Source of the DNA: Paenibacillus contaminans
GTDB lineage: Bacteria > Bacillota > Bacilli > Paenibacillales > NBRC-103111
Assembly: GCF_003285015.1 (NCBI RefSeq)
Contig: NZ_QMFB01000014.1
Span: forward strand, 62,001 to 126,000
DNA length: 64,000 nucleotides
Direction: 5' to 3'
The stretch's first letter is position 1. Every line of letters starts with the position of its first letter. Made by a program: the position numbers and the translations under genes. Below the pieces are notes generated by a model, which did not search any database, was not told the origin of the DNA, and saw only the letters and a program-made list of their open reading frames with translations. This document shows, in pieces, positions 51,705 to 61,222 of the stretch.

Positions 51705-53939
51705 ATGAACTGGTTCAACAGGCTGTTGTTATCGTATCTTCCGGTTTTTTTGGCGATCAGTTTGACTCTGCTGTCACTCGCCTATTTGTCGTTGAACGAA
51801 ATGTCCAAACGAGCCGCCCGCACTGCGAATCAATCGTTATCCAACGATTTGATGCAGATGATTGATACTTCGCTGTCGAGGATTGACGATTGGATGTTTA
51901 GTACGATTCTGGCAAACGATACGATAAAGCGATTCTATCAACCGGCAAGCAGCGAGACGCGGGAATATATCGATTTGCAGGCTGCCTCCTTTCTTAACGA
52001 AATGGTTCGAAGCCAGGATATGGTCCAATCCGTTTATTTGTATCGATCATTCGACGCTATGGTGCTGACCCCGAATGCGCGTATTCCGATCGAACAGTTC
52101 GGTGACAAGGAGTTTATCGGCAAACATAGCTCAAGCCTTACGTCGCATCGTTGGGTGAATCGGGGAGCGTTCGCGGAAAGAGAAGACGGCAATTCCGAAA
52201 ACGTGATCAGCCTGGTGAAATTTGCGGATTTGGCGAATCGCAGCTTGATTGTGGTAAACGTCAGTACGAACAAAATCGGAGAAATACTACGGGGCAATTC
52301 GAATAATAATCTGAACTACGTGGAGATGGTTACCGCAGATGGCAAGCTGATCGCCTCGAGAGATGAATTTCGCAATGATATTTCGTCAAACGGGACTGAA
52401 AAGCCGGATAGCGGAAAGGAATGGTCGCATGTCACTTCCGACTACACCGGCTGGACGATTCGCAGCGGGGCCTACAAATCGGGAATCATCGAATGGATTT
52501 CTTCGCTTTTCTATGTTTGGATGGCTCTCGGAGCTGTTGTCATCGTGCTGGGAATCGTATGGCTCGTTTACGTATCGCGGAGGAATTATCGTCCGATCCA
52601 GCATATTACGGCCCGCATTGCCCATGCATCGGTCGAACGTAAGGCTGGCATCGCTTTCGGAGCGAGAAAGGATGAATTCGAAACGATTGAAAGAGCAATC
52701 GACGGACTGCTCGATCATTCCACGCTATTGCAGGAAGAGAACAGGCAAAATTCGACCTACCGCAGAAAGCATCTATTTCTTGACATGATAACGGGAGACG
52801 GGCAGGGTGAACGGTGCGAGGAAGAATTGAAGCGAATAGGCATTGAACCGGAAAAAGACAACTTGACGGTACTTATTGCGGAAATCGACGGTTATGCTGA
52901 ATTTGAGGGAGGCTATCAAAAACGGGATCAATTTCTGTTCAGACAAGTATTGGAGCTAGCCGTTCGTGAAATGGCGGACAAAGAAGGGCTTCGCACATGG
53001 ATGGAATGGACGGACGGAGGGACGATTGCGGTGCTTTGCGCCGTGGATGAAGAATGCAATTCCGGGCAGAGGCTTTACGCGTTTGCAGAAATGATGACGG
53101 ATTGGATCCGAATTCATCTGCCTTTTACCGTTACGGTTTCCATCGGCGCCGATGTGAGCGGGCTTGAGCGCGTCTCTTCGTCCTATCAAAGCGCGATGTA
53201 TGCGCTCCAGTTCAAATCGTCGGTCGGGAAGGATAGAGTGATTACGCTTAACGATTTGGCGTCGTTCCCGCAGGGCGAAACCTCTCGCCACCTTGCCGGT
53301 ATTCGCAGCGTTTGTGCGTTGTTCAGGGCCGGAGACGAGGAATGGGAGAAGGCGTTCCATAAACTGTACGACTCGTTAAGAGCAGAGTTATATTCCCGTG
53401 AAGACTTGAGGATGATCTTCCATTATTTTGTGTCGAACCTCCATAAAGAAATGATGGAACTGTCGACCGAACTTCAGCATCATTGGGCGGCCGTGCATCC
53501 CCGATTAAAACACTTGGCGGAGAAGGCGGAGACCGCTGAGGACAATTACGAAGCCAGCTTGCGGGAGCTGCGGGAAACGTTCAAGAGCATGCGCGACCTC
53601 CGGGACAGCAAGAGCGGACGTCAGATTATTCGCCAAGTCAGAACATACATAGGCGAGCAATACGGGAATCCGGAATTGTCTCTTTCGCTTATCGGAGATA
53701 CGTTCGACTTGCAGCCGAGCCATTTGAGCAAGCTGTTTAAAGAGGAATTCGGCGTGAAATTTATCGATTACGTTACGGACATAAGAATGAGAAAGGCGAA
53801 AGAACTGCTGGAGAAGACAAATTGGCCCATTCAGGAAATCGCTTCAGCAGTCGGCTATGCGAGCGCGATCACGTTCAACCGGGTGTTCAAAAAAGAGACC
53901 GGCAATTCGCCGAGCAATTACCGCAAGGATCTGGCATAA
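51705..53939 (+). CDS. Membrane-anchored AraC family regulator
   Basis: Encodes 744 residues from ATG 51705; the open frame begins 27 codons earlier but the paralogue at 37002 supports this start (MNWFNRLLLSYLP). Membrane helices at ~8-30 and ~270-292 bracket an extracellular sensor. The C-terminal AraC HTH reads LSLIGDTFDLQPSHLSKLFKEEFG and IQEIASAVGYASAITFNRVFKKETG. It precedes the 54229-57589 ABC operon after a T-rich terminator and probably activates it. Confidence 0.87.
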   Translation: MNWFNRLLLSYLPVFLAISLTLLSLAYLSLNEMSKRAARTANQSLSNDLMQMIDTSLSRIDDWMFSTILANDTIKRFYQPASSETREYIDLQAASFLNEMVRSQDMVQSVYLYRSFDAMVLTPNARIPIEQFGDKEFIGKHSSSLTSHRWVNRGAFAEREDGNSENVISLVKFADLANRSLIVVNVSTNKIGEILRGNSNNNLNYVEMVTADGKLIASRDEFRNDISSNGTEKPDSGKEWSHVTSDYTGWTIRSGAYKSGIIEWISSLFYVWMALGAVVIVLGIVWLVYVSRRNYRPIQHITARIAHASVERKAGIAFGARKDEFETIERAIDGLLDHSTLLQEENRQNSTYRRKHLFLDMITGDGQGERCEEELKRIGIEPEKDNLTVLIAEIDGYAEFEGGYQKRDQFLFRQVLELAVREMADKEGLRTWMEWTDGGTIAVLCAVDEECNSGQRLYAFAEMMTDWIRIHLPFTVTVSIGADVSGLERVSSSYQSAMYALQFKSSVGKDRVITLNDLASFPQGETSRHLAGIRSVCALFRAGDEEWEKAFHKLYDSLRAELYSREDLRMIFHYFVSNLHKEMMELSTELQHHWAAVHPRLKHLAEKAETAEDNYEASLRELRETFKSMRDLRDSKSGRQIIRQVRTYIGEQYGNPELSLSLIGDTFDLQPSHLSKLFKEEFGVKFIDYVTDIRMRKAKELLEKTNWPIQEIASAVGYASAITFNRVFKKETGNSPSNYRKDLA

Positions 53940-53993
53940 ATAAAAAAAGTTAATTCGTAAATAAAGGTTTAGTCCGGAAACAATGCTTCAACT

Positions 53994-54034
53994 GCCCGCG
54001 ACCTTTGCGGCTGAGGCGTTCCGGGCTTTTTTTT
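53994..54034 (+). terminator. Rho-independent terminator after the AraC gene
   Basis: GCCCG pairs with CGGGC with internal pairing between CGC and GCG segments, followed by T8. Confidence 0.75.
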
Positions 54035-54228
54035 GCATTCATTTATCGTACGGTTCCAAGGCATGTGACAGAAGCGAAAAAAGACCGCGTCAATTTTTGC
54101 TTAGCGGTCATAAACCGTTTATTTACAACCGGAAAGCGCGGATGATAAGGTTTTCACGAGAACGGTTGCAACCTCTCACGGCATCATTCGAAATACGACA
54201 GTTCACACCATACAGGAGGGGATAAGTA

Positions 54229-55701
54229 TTGAAAACAACATGTAAAAGAGCAGCAACGCCGCTAATCAGTCTGACGCTGGCCTTAGCGGTAACGGCATGC
54301 GGCGGCACGAGCAATGAAAATAAAGGGGAGCCGGCGAAGAGCGCATCTCCGAGTCCGGCGAGCAAGCAAGCGGCTGTTTATCCGGAGAACGGACTGCCTA
54401 AAGACGAGAAAGTGACGCTTAAATTCGGCTTTTTTGAAGGGGGGTCGGGACGCGAATGGTTCGATTATGCGATGGAAACGTTCAAGAAGAAGTTTCCGAA
54501 CGTCAGCTTTGAAGTCGTCTATTCTCCAAAAATCGGCGATCTGGTCAACACGAAAATCGCCGCGAACAACGATGACGATATGTTCGACATGTTTAATGGA
54601 CCGCCAGCCGGCTTTAACGACACAGCGGTCAACCTGATCAAAGAAGGCCGACTGGAATCGCAAGAGGATTTGTGGGATCGCAAAACGTACGACGGATCGG
54701 GCAAGACGCTTAAGGAGTTGGCGCTAGAAGGGCAGTACAAGGGCGCTGCGCGAATACTGGATAAAACGTATGCGCTGCCGATGAACGGAACGGGGACAGG
54801 CTTGTTTTTCAATAAAAAGCTGTTCGAGCAAAATGGCTGGAATCAAAACCCGCGGACATGGGATGAGTTCCTGAAGCTGTGTGAGGACATTAAAGCGAAA
54901 GGTGTCATCCCGATCACTTATCCCGGCACGGTTATCGGTTATCTGGATTATGCGTTTACCGGCCCGTGGAAGCTGTTCGAGCTAGCTGAAATTAGCGGCA
55001 ACCTGAAGACGATTGAGAGCAACTACCGTAATCTCGAGCTGCCGTTCTACACGTCTCCGGAGTATATCGATATGTACAACCGGATGTATGAGCTTGGCAA
55101 ACGGGGATACTTCTCGCCGGGAGCGGCCGGCCTCAATCATACGCAGTCGCAAATGCAAGTGCTGCAAGGCAAAGCGGCGATGGTGACGACAGGCGTCTGG
55201 GTCAGCAATGAAATGAAGGATTCGATGCCGAAAGATTTCGAATGGGGTTTTATGGTCGTACCGTATGGCGACAAGCCGGACAGCACGAAATGGATGCGTG
55301 TATCGGCAGGCGGCGGCGCTTATATTTGGGGAAAGAAACCGGAATTAAACCGCAAATGGGCGAAAGAGTTCAATGTGTGGCTGTGGAATCTCGACGTTCA
55401 GCAAGCGTTCGCGGAGAAGGGCGGGCAATTGCCGATTCGCAGCGACTATATGGATGATCAAGCGCGCGCGGAGAAATTGCAGGACGCTCCGAGAGCGATG
55501 CTCCAATACATGAAAACGAACAAAGTGATGGGGGAAACGGGCTCGTTCGCTGTAACGCTGTCCGCTCCGGAGCGGGCGCAGGCCGATAAATTGCTAAACG
55601 ATAACAGAGGGCTGATCGCCGAAGGGAAGAAAGATCCGAAGGATGTGCTGCAAGAGGTGGAACTTTTTATGAAGAAAGCGATTGACTCGAAGAAAAAATA
55701 A
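54229..55701 (+). CDS. Extracellular sugar-binding lipoprotein (family 1)
   Basis: Encodes 490 residues from TTG 54229 after AGGAGGG. Lipobox VTAC with Cys24, then a Ser/Pro/Lys linker. The mature part has FEGGSGREWFDYAMETFKK-type and ALPMNGTGTGLFFNKKLFEQ features of family 1 binding proteins. It starts the third sugar ABC operon. A stem-loop (GGGGG/CCCCC near 55710-55726) follows its stop codon and may raise its expression above that of the permeases. Confidence 0.88.
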   Translation: MKTTCKRAATPLISLTLALAVTACGGTSNENKGEPAKSASPSPASKQAAVYPENGLPKDEKVTLKFGFFEGGSGREWFDYAMETFKKKFPNVSFEVVYSPKIGDLVNTKIAANNDDDMFDMFNGPPAGFNDTAVNLIKEGRLESQEDLWDRKTYDGSGKTLKELALEGQYKGAARILDKTYALPMNGTGTGLFFNKKLFEQNGWNQNPRTWDEFLKLCEDIKAKGVIPITYPGTVIGYLDYAFTGPWKLFELAEISGNLKTIESNYRNLELPFYTSPEYIDMYNRMYELGKRGYFSPGAAGLNHTQSQMQVLQGKAAMVTTGVWVSNEMKDSMPKDFEWGFMVVPYGDKPDSTKWMRVSAGGGAYIWGKKPELNRKWAKEFNVWLWNLDVQQAFAEKGGQLPIRSDYMDDQARAEKLQDAPRAMLQYMKTNKVMGETGSFAVTLSAPERAQADKLLNDNRGLIAEGKKDPKDVLQEVELFMKKAIDSKKK

Positions 55702-55709
55702 CGGGCATC

Positions 55710-55726
55710 GGGGGGCTTCCTCCCCC
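55710..55726 (+). other. Intercistronic stem-loop between binding-protein and permease genes
   Basis: GGGGG pairs with CCCCC around GCTTCCT, without a T-run. Such loops after binding-protein genes often stabilise the upstream transcript. Confidence 0.5.
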
Positions 55727-55757
55727 TTGCTATTAGGCGAAAGGAATGACTGCAAGC

Positions 55758-56717
55758 ATGTCGACAAGTCCTGACACCAGGGCCGGCAACGGTTATCGGA
55801 CGCGTTCGGCGGGGAACGGCTGGATGAAGAAGGCGAAGATGCAGAAGCGATTGTTCGTTTTGTTGGCCGTTACGCCCGCATTCGGAGGTTATCTTCTGTT
55901 CACCTTATATCCGAACTTGTTGTCGGCGTATTACTCGCTGCTGGATTGGAACGGTATATCCAAGCCGGATTTTGTCGGGCTGGACAATTTCGTCAAGCTG
56001 TTTCAGGACCGGTATGTTTGGCGCGCGCTCTCTCACAATCTGTTTTATATGCTTACCATCCCGCCGCTTGTCATTGGTATATCCTTATTGCTCGCGTATT
56101 TGCTGCATAACAAAGGATACAAGGGGACGCCTCTATTCAAGGTGCTGTTTTTCTTCCCCAACGTGTTGTCGACGGTCGTCGTTGCGCTGCTCTGGGCGTT
56201 TGTTTATGACGGAAGCTTCGGCTTGCTGAACTCGCTGCTTCGATTGCTTGGCGTGCCGATCGGCGATTTTTACTGGTTAGGCGATATGCGAACGGCGATC
56301 TGGGCGATTATTCCCCCTTACGTCTGGGCGGGCGTCGGCTTCTATATCATCATTTTCATCAACGCTATGGCCACGATCCCGAAATCGCTGTACGAATCCG
56401 CCATTCTGGAAGGGGCCGGTCATATGAAGCGAATGTTTATGATCACCATTCCGCTTATTATGCCGATTGTGCGGATTAGCGCGCTGTTTCTCGTCTTGGG
56501 TTCGCTAAAAGGGTTTGAACAACAGCTTATTCTCACAAACGGCGGGCCGGCCGGCTCAACCGATGTCATCGGCTTGTATATGTTTAACCTGGCCTTCGGC
56601 GCGGAATTCCACAATTACGGATACGCCTCCGCCATCGGCATGTTTCTGTTCGTCATTCTGGTCGGCGCGAAGCTGTTGACGGATAAGCTGATCCCTAACA
56701 GGCAGATCGAATACTAG
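55758..56717 (+). CDS. CUT1 sugar ABC transporter permease (MalF-like)
   Basis: Encodes 319 residues from ATG 55758; ATG 55746 is in frame but directly abuts AAAGGA. Six membrane helices; the EAA loop is YESAILEGAGHMKRMFMITIPLI, where the second Ala of the motif is replaced by Ser. It pairs with the permease at 56753 and uses the binding protein at 54229. Confidence 0.86.
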   Translation: MSTSPDTRAGNGYRTRSAGNGWMKKAKMQKRLFVLLAVTPAFGGYLLFTLYPNLLSAYYSLLDWNGISKPDFVGLDNFVKLFQDRYVWRALSHNLFYMLTIPPLVIGISLLLAYLLHNKGYKGTPLFKVLFFFPNVLSTVVVALLWAFVYDGSFGLLNSLLRLLGVPIGDFYWLGDMRTAIWAIIPPYVWAGVGFYIIIFINAMATIPKSLYESAILEGAGHMKRMFMITIPLIMPIVRISALFLVLGSLKGFEQQLILTNGGPAGSTDVIGLYMFNLAFGAEFHNYGYASAIGMFLFVILVGAKLLTDKLIPNRQIEY

Positions 56718-56752
56718 GCAACGGGTCGCGATGCCGGAAAGGTAAAACAATC

Positions 56753-57589
56753 ATGAAAGAGAAACGTTCAATTCTGGATCTCGTTTGGTGGGTGCTGCTG
56801 GTCGTATGGTCGCTTACCATCCTGTTTCCGATCATTTGGATTTTGTACGAATCGCTTAAGACGAACCGGGAGTTTTTCCAGGACGTGTGGAAGCTGCCGG
56901 AAGTATGGAAGTGGGCGAACTACAGCAAGGCGTGGACCAAGCTCGGCATTGGCGAAGCGATGCTCAACACGGTGTATTATGTGGGCTTAAGTCTGCTCAT
57001 CGGCACATTCCTGACGGCGATCAACGCGTATGCGCTCACCCGTCTGGAATTCAGAGGCCGGAAGCTGATTTGGGCGGTCATTATGCTGTCGCTGTTCCTG
57101 CCCGGCATCAATGCGCTGATTCCGCAGTATGTGCTGATGCGCGACTTGCATTTGACGAATAGCTTGACAGGGCTTGTGATCCTCGACAGCTTGGGAGAAA
57201 GCGTATTTTTCCTGATGCTGCTCGGCGGCTTTATGCAGTCGCTTCCGAAGGAACTGGAGGAAAGCGCATTCATGGACGGCTCCTCGCTGTTCGGCGTGTT
57301 CACCCGCATTATTATGCCGTTATCGATGCCCGGTATCGTGACGGTCGCGATTTTCAAATTTATCGGCTTGTACAACAACTTTCTCGGACCGTTCATTTAT
57401 TTGAGCGACCCGAAAAAGTATACGATCGGCGTCAACATGTACCAGGCGAACCAAATGATGCAGTACGCGTCGGACTGGGTGACCCTGTTCGCGGGCGTCA
57501 TGATCGCGACGGTTCCTTCCATCATCATGTTCTTGTTCTTCCAGCGCTGGATTATGGAAGGGGCTACGCTGGGAGCGGTGAAAGGGTAG
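56753..57589 (+). CDS. CUT1 sugar ABC transporter permease (MalG-like)
   Basis: Encodes 278 residues, ATG 56753 after GGAAAGG. Six membrane helices; EAA loop EESAFMDGSSLFGVFTRIIMPLS; C-terminus RWIMEGATLGAVKG. It is the last transporter gene of the third ABC operon and is 54 bases before the secreted DUF4838 gene. Confidence 0.88.
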   Translation: MKEKRSILDLVWWVLLVVWSLTILFPIIWILYESLKTNREFFQDVWKLPEVWKWANYSKAWTKLGIGEAMLNTVYYVGLSLLIGTFLTAINAYALTRLEFRGRKLIWAVIMLSLFLPGINALIPQYVLMRDLHLTNSLTGLVILDSLGESVFFLMLLGGFMQSLPKELEESAFMDGSSLFGVFTRIIMPLSMPGIVTVAIFKFIGLYNNFLGPFIYLSDPKKYTIGVNMYQANQMMQYASDWVTLFAGVMIATVPSIIMFLFFQRWIMEGATLGAVKG

Positions 57590-57643
57590 CCGGTGATCCG
57601 TTGCTGCCCGAAGGATAACCATTTCGTACAAGAGGAGAGTAGG

Positions 57644-60600
57644 ATGAGCATGAGGAGAACGAAATTTTTAGGTTCCGTTTTGCTTGTTATGTGTCTGCTG
57701 CTCACGTTTCCCGGCATGTCGTTCGGCTCCGCGAACAATCAGGGGAATGATCCGGGGAAAAGCCAAGGGATTATTGTTTCGGTACATGCGGATAACGGTA
57801 CGATTCAGGCCAAGTTCAACAAACAGCCGCCTGGCGGAAAGCCGAAAAGTAGCGATTTTACCATTACCCGGCATGTGAACGGCGGGGCGGCTGAAGTCGT
57901 TATTCCGACTTCATATGACTGGGGTCCACCAACAAAGATCGCGACGTTTGCCGTACAGCCGCTAGCTTCCGGGAACTCAGAGCTTGAGGTCGTGTACAGC
58001 GTTTCTTTCAAGGGGGCCGTTCCCGTAGCGGCGTCGGCGGTTGCGGTACCTGCGGAAATTCCTTCGCCGCTTGTTGTAGTTGAGGACGACGAAGCGCGAG
58101 CAGTCGTGATCGTAGCCGCAGCGGAAGAACAGCCTGAAGAGCGCGCGGCGGCCAACACGTTGATTGAGTATGTAGGGAAGTCGACAGGCGTTAGCCTGCC
58201 GATCGTGACGGAAGCCGAATTGGCGGCGCAAGGAAGTCTATACGACAGCTATGCGCGGATCTATATCGGACATGGCATCCCGGCCGCGAATACGGATTTG
58301 TACGATAGCCTGGATACACTGAACGGCGACGGATTTATCATTCGAACGAGCGGGCAGGAACTTTACATCATCGGACCGACGAGTAGAGGAACGAAGCATG
58401 GCGTGTACGCCTTTTTGGAGCGTTACGTCGGCGTTCGTTGGTTATTGCCTGGTGAAGATGGCGAAGATGTGCCGGAGCACAGCGACATTGCGCTGCCTGT
58501 GATCGACATTCGGGAAGAACCGGCTAATCTGCTCCGGGTATTGAGCCCGCTTACTGGCAATCCTGCCGATATGAACCAGCCGGAATGGAGACGTAAGACG
58601 TATGAGTGGCGGGACCGAAACCTGCTGCAGGGACCGAACGCTCCGGTCAGCTTTCACCATAACCTTTCTTCGCTTTTTCCGGTTGAAGTATACGGTGCGT
58701 CGCATCCCGAATTTTACCCCAACAGCAAGCCGCCGGCTCCAGGCGTGAAATACGGGTGGCAGCCTTGCTTTACGGCTCAAGGAACGGTCGACGCTGCGGT
58801 TTACGGCATCCTGAACTATTTTAGCGCGAATCCGGGGGCTTCCTCTTATTCGCTCGGAGTCAACGACGCCGGTGGATATTGTGAAATGGACCCGTCGCAC
58901 CCGAATTATCCGAATCGGATGAACTCGATCGGGCTTACGGATATGTCCGACATTTATTACAACTGGGTGAATCAAGTGGTTGAACAAGTGACTGCTGTGT
59001 ACCCTGATAAATGGTTCGGCTTGCTTGCGTATCAGGAAGTGATGGACCCGCCTTCGTTTCCGCTGCATCCGCAAGTTATTCCTTTCATTACGAAGGACCG
59101 CTTGACATGGGTCGATTCTGAGGTCCGGCAGGCCGGACATGATCAGACCGGTCAATGGCAGGAGAAGGCAGCCCAACTGGGATGGTATGATTATTTATAC
59201 GGTGCCATGTTCTTCGTTCCGCGCGTTTATCCGCATCTAATGGCGGACAATTATCAATACGCTGCGGAGCACGGAATCGCCGCACATTACGCTGAAATTT
59301 ATAATAATGCCGGCGAGGGGCCGAAAGCGTGGCTGTCAGCCAAGCTGCAATGGAATCCTTATGCGGATGTGGATACACTGTTAAATGAATGGTACGAACG
59401 CGCGGTAGGGGCGGCGGCGGCTCCGGATTTGGCTGCTTATTTCGAGCTGTGGGAACGATTCTGGACCGAGCGCGTACCTGCATCGGACTGGTTTCAAGCC
59501 AGCAAAAACAATACGTATATGCCGCTTGACGATGCCTTCTACTTGAGTATGGTGACCGAAGAAGATATGGCCGAAAGCAGACGTTTGTTGGAGTCGGTAA
59601 TGGCCAAAGCGGTTACGGACAAGCAGCTTGCTCGTGCCAGCGCAATGATGCGTTCATTCGAATATTACGAAGCGTCCGCTTTCAGTTATCCGAAGCAAAG
59701 CGAACCACTGGCCGATACTGAGGCTGCCCTGGCGACGCTCGATGAAACGGTTTCGACGACCGAAAGCAGGCTGCAGGCCGGGGAGCTCCGTAAACAACTG
59801 ATCGAGCAGTTCAAGAACGATCCTATGCTAGCGTTTCCCATTATGCCGTTTATCGATTGGTCCGGTTGGAATAAATACGATTTTTGGCATCTGGTCGACT
59901 ATATGAAAGCGAACGAGCCTTCCGGCGGAACGGTTACCCAGCGCGTATATGAATACGCTTCAAGCCATCCGTCTCCATTGATTCGGAACTATGCCGAGAC
60001 GCTTCAAGCCACGATGCTCGAGTTGCAGCCGCTTACCGTTAACGCTTCATTCGAGGACGGTGCGCAAACGGCCCCTCCATGGATGTTATGGGTGGCATCG
60101 ACGGGAAGCATCAAGCGGTCGCAGGATATCGCTCATAGCGGGCAGGCAAGCTTGGTTATTGACAGGCTGGAACGGGGAGGTCCCGCTCAAACGGTGCCAA
60201 TCTCGCCCGGATTGGCAGCAGCCAAATTACATTACTACACGCCGGCAGGCATCGTGACTACGGCGACGATCCAACTGTCTTACAATTACCAAGATGCGCA
60301 GGGCAAAAATTTGGCGACAGTCAAGTCCGAGTTGAAGCCTCTCGCGAATACGGCCGGGAGCTGGGCGTCTATCGAAATGTTGGGAGATGTTCCGGCGTAT
60401 ATCAACAATACGGAAGTAAAAAAGCTGCAGGTCGTAGGGGTCGTTAACGGCTTCCAAAGCGGAACGGGCTTGTACATCGATGACTTCGTTATCTATCAAC
60501 AAGGCGGAGCGAGGCCGGGTCCGCAAACGTTCTGGAAGATGGCGGACATGATCGTGAACCAAGAACCCGGTTCGGCTATGGTTATGGATAAAGTGACTGC

Positions 60601-61159
60601 TTGGGCTCAGACTGCGGAAAATACTCCGGAACGTGAATATGCGCGGCTTTTGCTCGCGATTCTGAACGGAGCGGCGCCGGTTAACGCCAATGCTTCGTTC
60701 GAGTCGGGAATGTTGACGGCTCCTCCGTGGTCATTATGGGTTCAATCCAAAGGCAGCATTAAGCGCATCGAAGGAATAAGTCATACAGGGCAGGCTGCTT
60801 TGGTTGCGAAGGGACTTGATCGGGGAGGACCGTTCCAAACCTTCCAAGCCAAAGCAGGACCGTTCGCCATGAGGGCGTATTTCCGGATTCCCGATGGCGT
60901 CGCGACTTCCGGCACGATCCAGGTTTCCGTCAATCTGCTCGATGCGGCCGGCATAAGGATCGGCAATTTGCTCAGTGAGACAAAACCGCTATCGGCAGCC
61001 TCACAAGGATGGTCTGCCATCGATTATGCAGGAGAAATACCCGCGTATATCGGAGCGACAGAAGTGAAGTTTACGACGTTTGTTGTCGTCATACACGGAA
61101 CCGAGACGGAAACCGAAGTGTACGTCGACGATGCTTCGTTCCATCAGCTTGCCAATTAA
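57644..61159 (+). CDS. Secreted DUF4838 protein with two C-terminal carbohydrate-binding-like domains
   Basis: Encodes 1171 residues from ATG 57644, six bases after AGAGGAG. A signal peptide (basic start, hydrophobic to ~28, likely cleavage after SFGSA) leads to an Ig-like beta-domain (~40-125). A GH67 N-domain-like segment (~145-275; GTKHGVYAFLERYVGVRWL) and the DUF4838 region (~280-700) follow. The C-terminus has two related ~150-residue beta-domains (about 798-950 and 1014-1171), each with NASFE, APPW-LWV, GSIKR, H-GQA-LV and GG-QT blocks as in CBM4/9-like modules. It probably binds and perhaps cleaves an extracellular glycan feeding the ABC transporter encoded just upstream. Confidence 0.75.
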   Translation: MSMRRTKFLGSVLLVMCLLLTFPGMSFGSANNQGNDPGKSQGIIVSVHADNGTIQAKFNKQPPGGKPKSSDFTITRHVNGGAAEVVIPTSYDWGPPTKIATFAVQPLASGNSELEVVYSVSFKGAVPVAASAVAVPAEIPSPLVVVEDDEARAVVIVAAAEEQPEERAAANTLIEYVGKSTGVSLPIVTEAELAAQGSLYDSYARIYIGHGIPAANTDLYDSLDTLNGDGFIIRTSGQELYIIGPTSRGTKHGVYAFLERYVGVRWLLPGEDGEDVPEHSDIALPVIDIREEPANLLRVLSPLTGNPADMNQPEWRRKTYEWRDRNLLQGPNAPVSFHHNLSSLFPVEVYGASHPEFYPNSKPPAPGVKYGWQPCFTAQGTVDAAVYGILNYFSANPGASSYSLGVNDAGGYCEMDPSHPNYPNRMNSIGLTDMSDIYYNWVNQVVEQVTAVYPDKWFGLLAYQEVMDPPSFPLHPQVIPFITKDRLTWVDSEVRQAGHDQTGQWQEKAAQLGWYDYLYGAMFFVPRVYPHLMADNYQYAAEHGIAAHYAEIYNNAGEGPKAWLSAKLQWNPYADVDTLLNEWYERAVGAAAAPDLAAYFELWERFWTERVPASDWFQASKNNTYMPLDDAFYLSMVTEEDMAESRRLLESVMAKAVTDKQLARASAMMRSFEYYEASAFSYPKQSEPLADTEAALATLDETVSTTESRLQAGELRKQLIEQFKNDPMLAFPIMPFIDWSGWNKYDFWHLVDYMKANEPSGGTVTQRVYEYASSHPSPLIRNYAETLQATMLELQPLTVNASFEDGAQTAPPWMLWVASTGSIKRSQDIAHSGQASLVIDRLERGGPAQTVPISPGLAAAKLHYYTPAGIVTTATIQLSYNYQDAQGKNLATVKSELKPLANTAGSWASIEMLGDVPAYINNTEVKKLQVVGVVNGFQSGTGLYIDDFVIYQQGGARPGPQTFWKMADMIVNQEPGSAMVMDKVTAWAQTAENTPEREYARLLLAILNGAAPVNANASFESGMLTAPPWSLWVQSKGSIKRIEGISHTGQAALVAKGLDRGGPFQTFQAKAGPFAMRAYFRIPDGVATSGTIQVSVNLLDAAGIRIGNLLSETKPLSAASQGWSAIDYAGEIPAYIGATEVKFTTFVVVIHGTETETEVYVDDASFHQLAN

Positions 61160-61163
61160 CGGG

Positions 61164-61198
61164 AAATACGCACCGGCTTGCGGGTCGGTGCGTATTTT
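61164..61198 (+). terminator. Rho-independent terminator
   Basis: AAATACGCACCG pairs with CGGTGCGTATTT around a short loop, with T4 after. It ends the third module before the rhamnosidase-like gene. Confidence 0.8.
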
Positions 61199-61222
61199 CA
61201 ATAATGAAGGAGGAATTTTGTT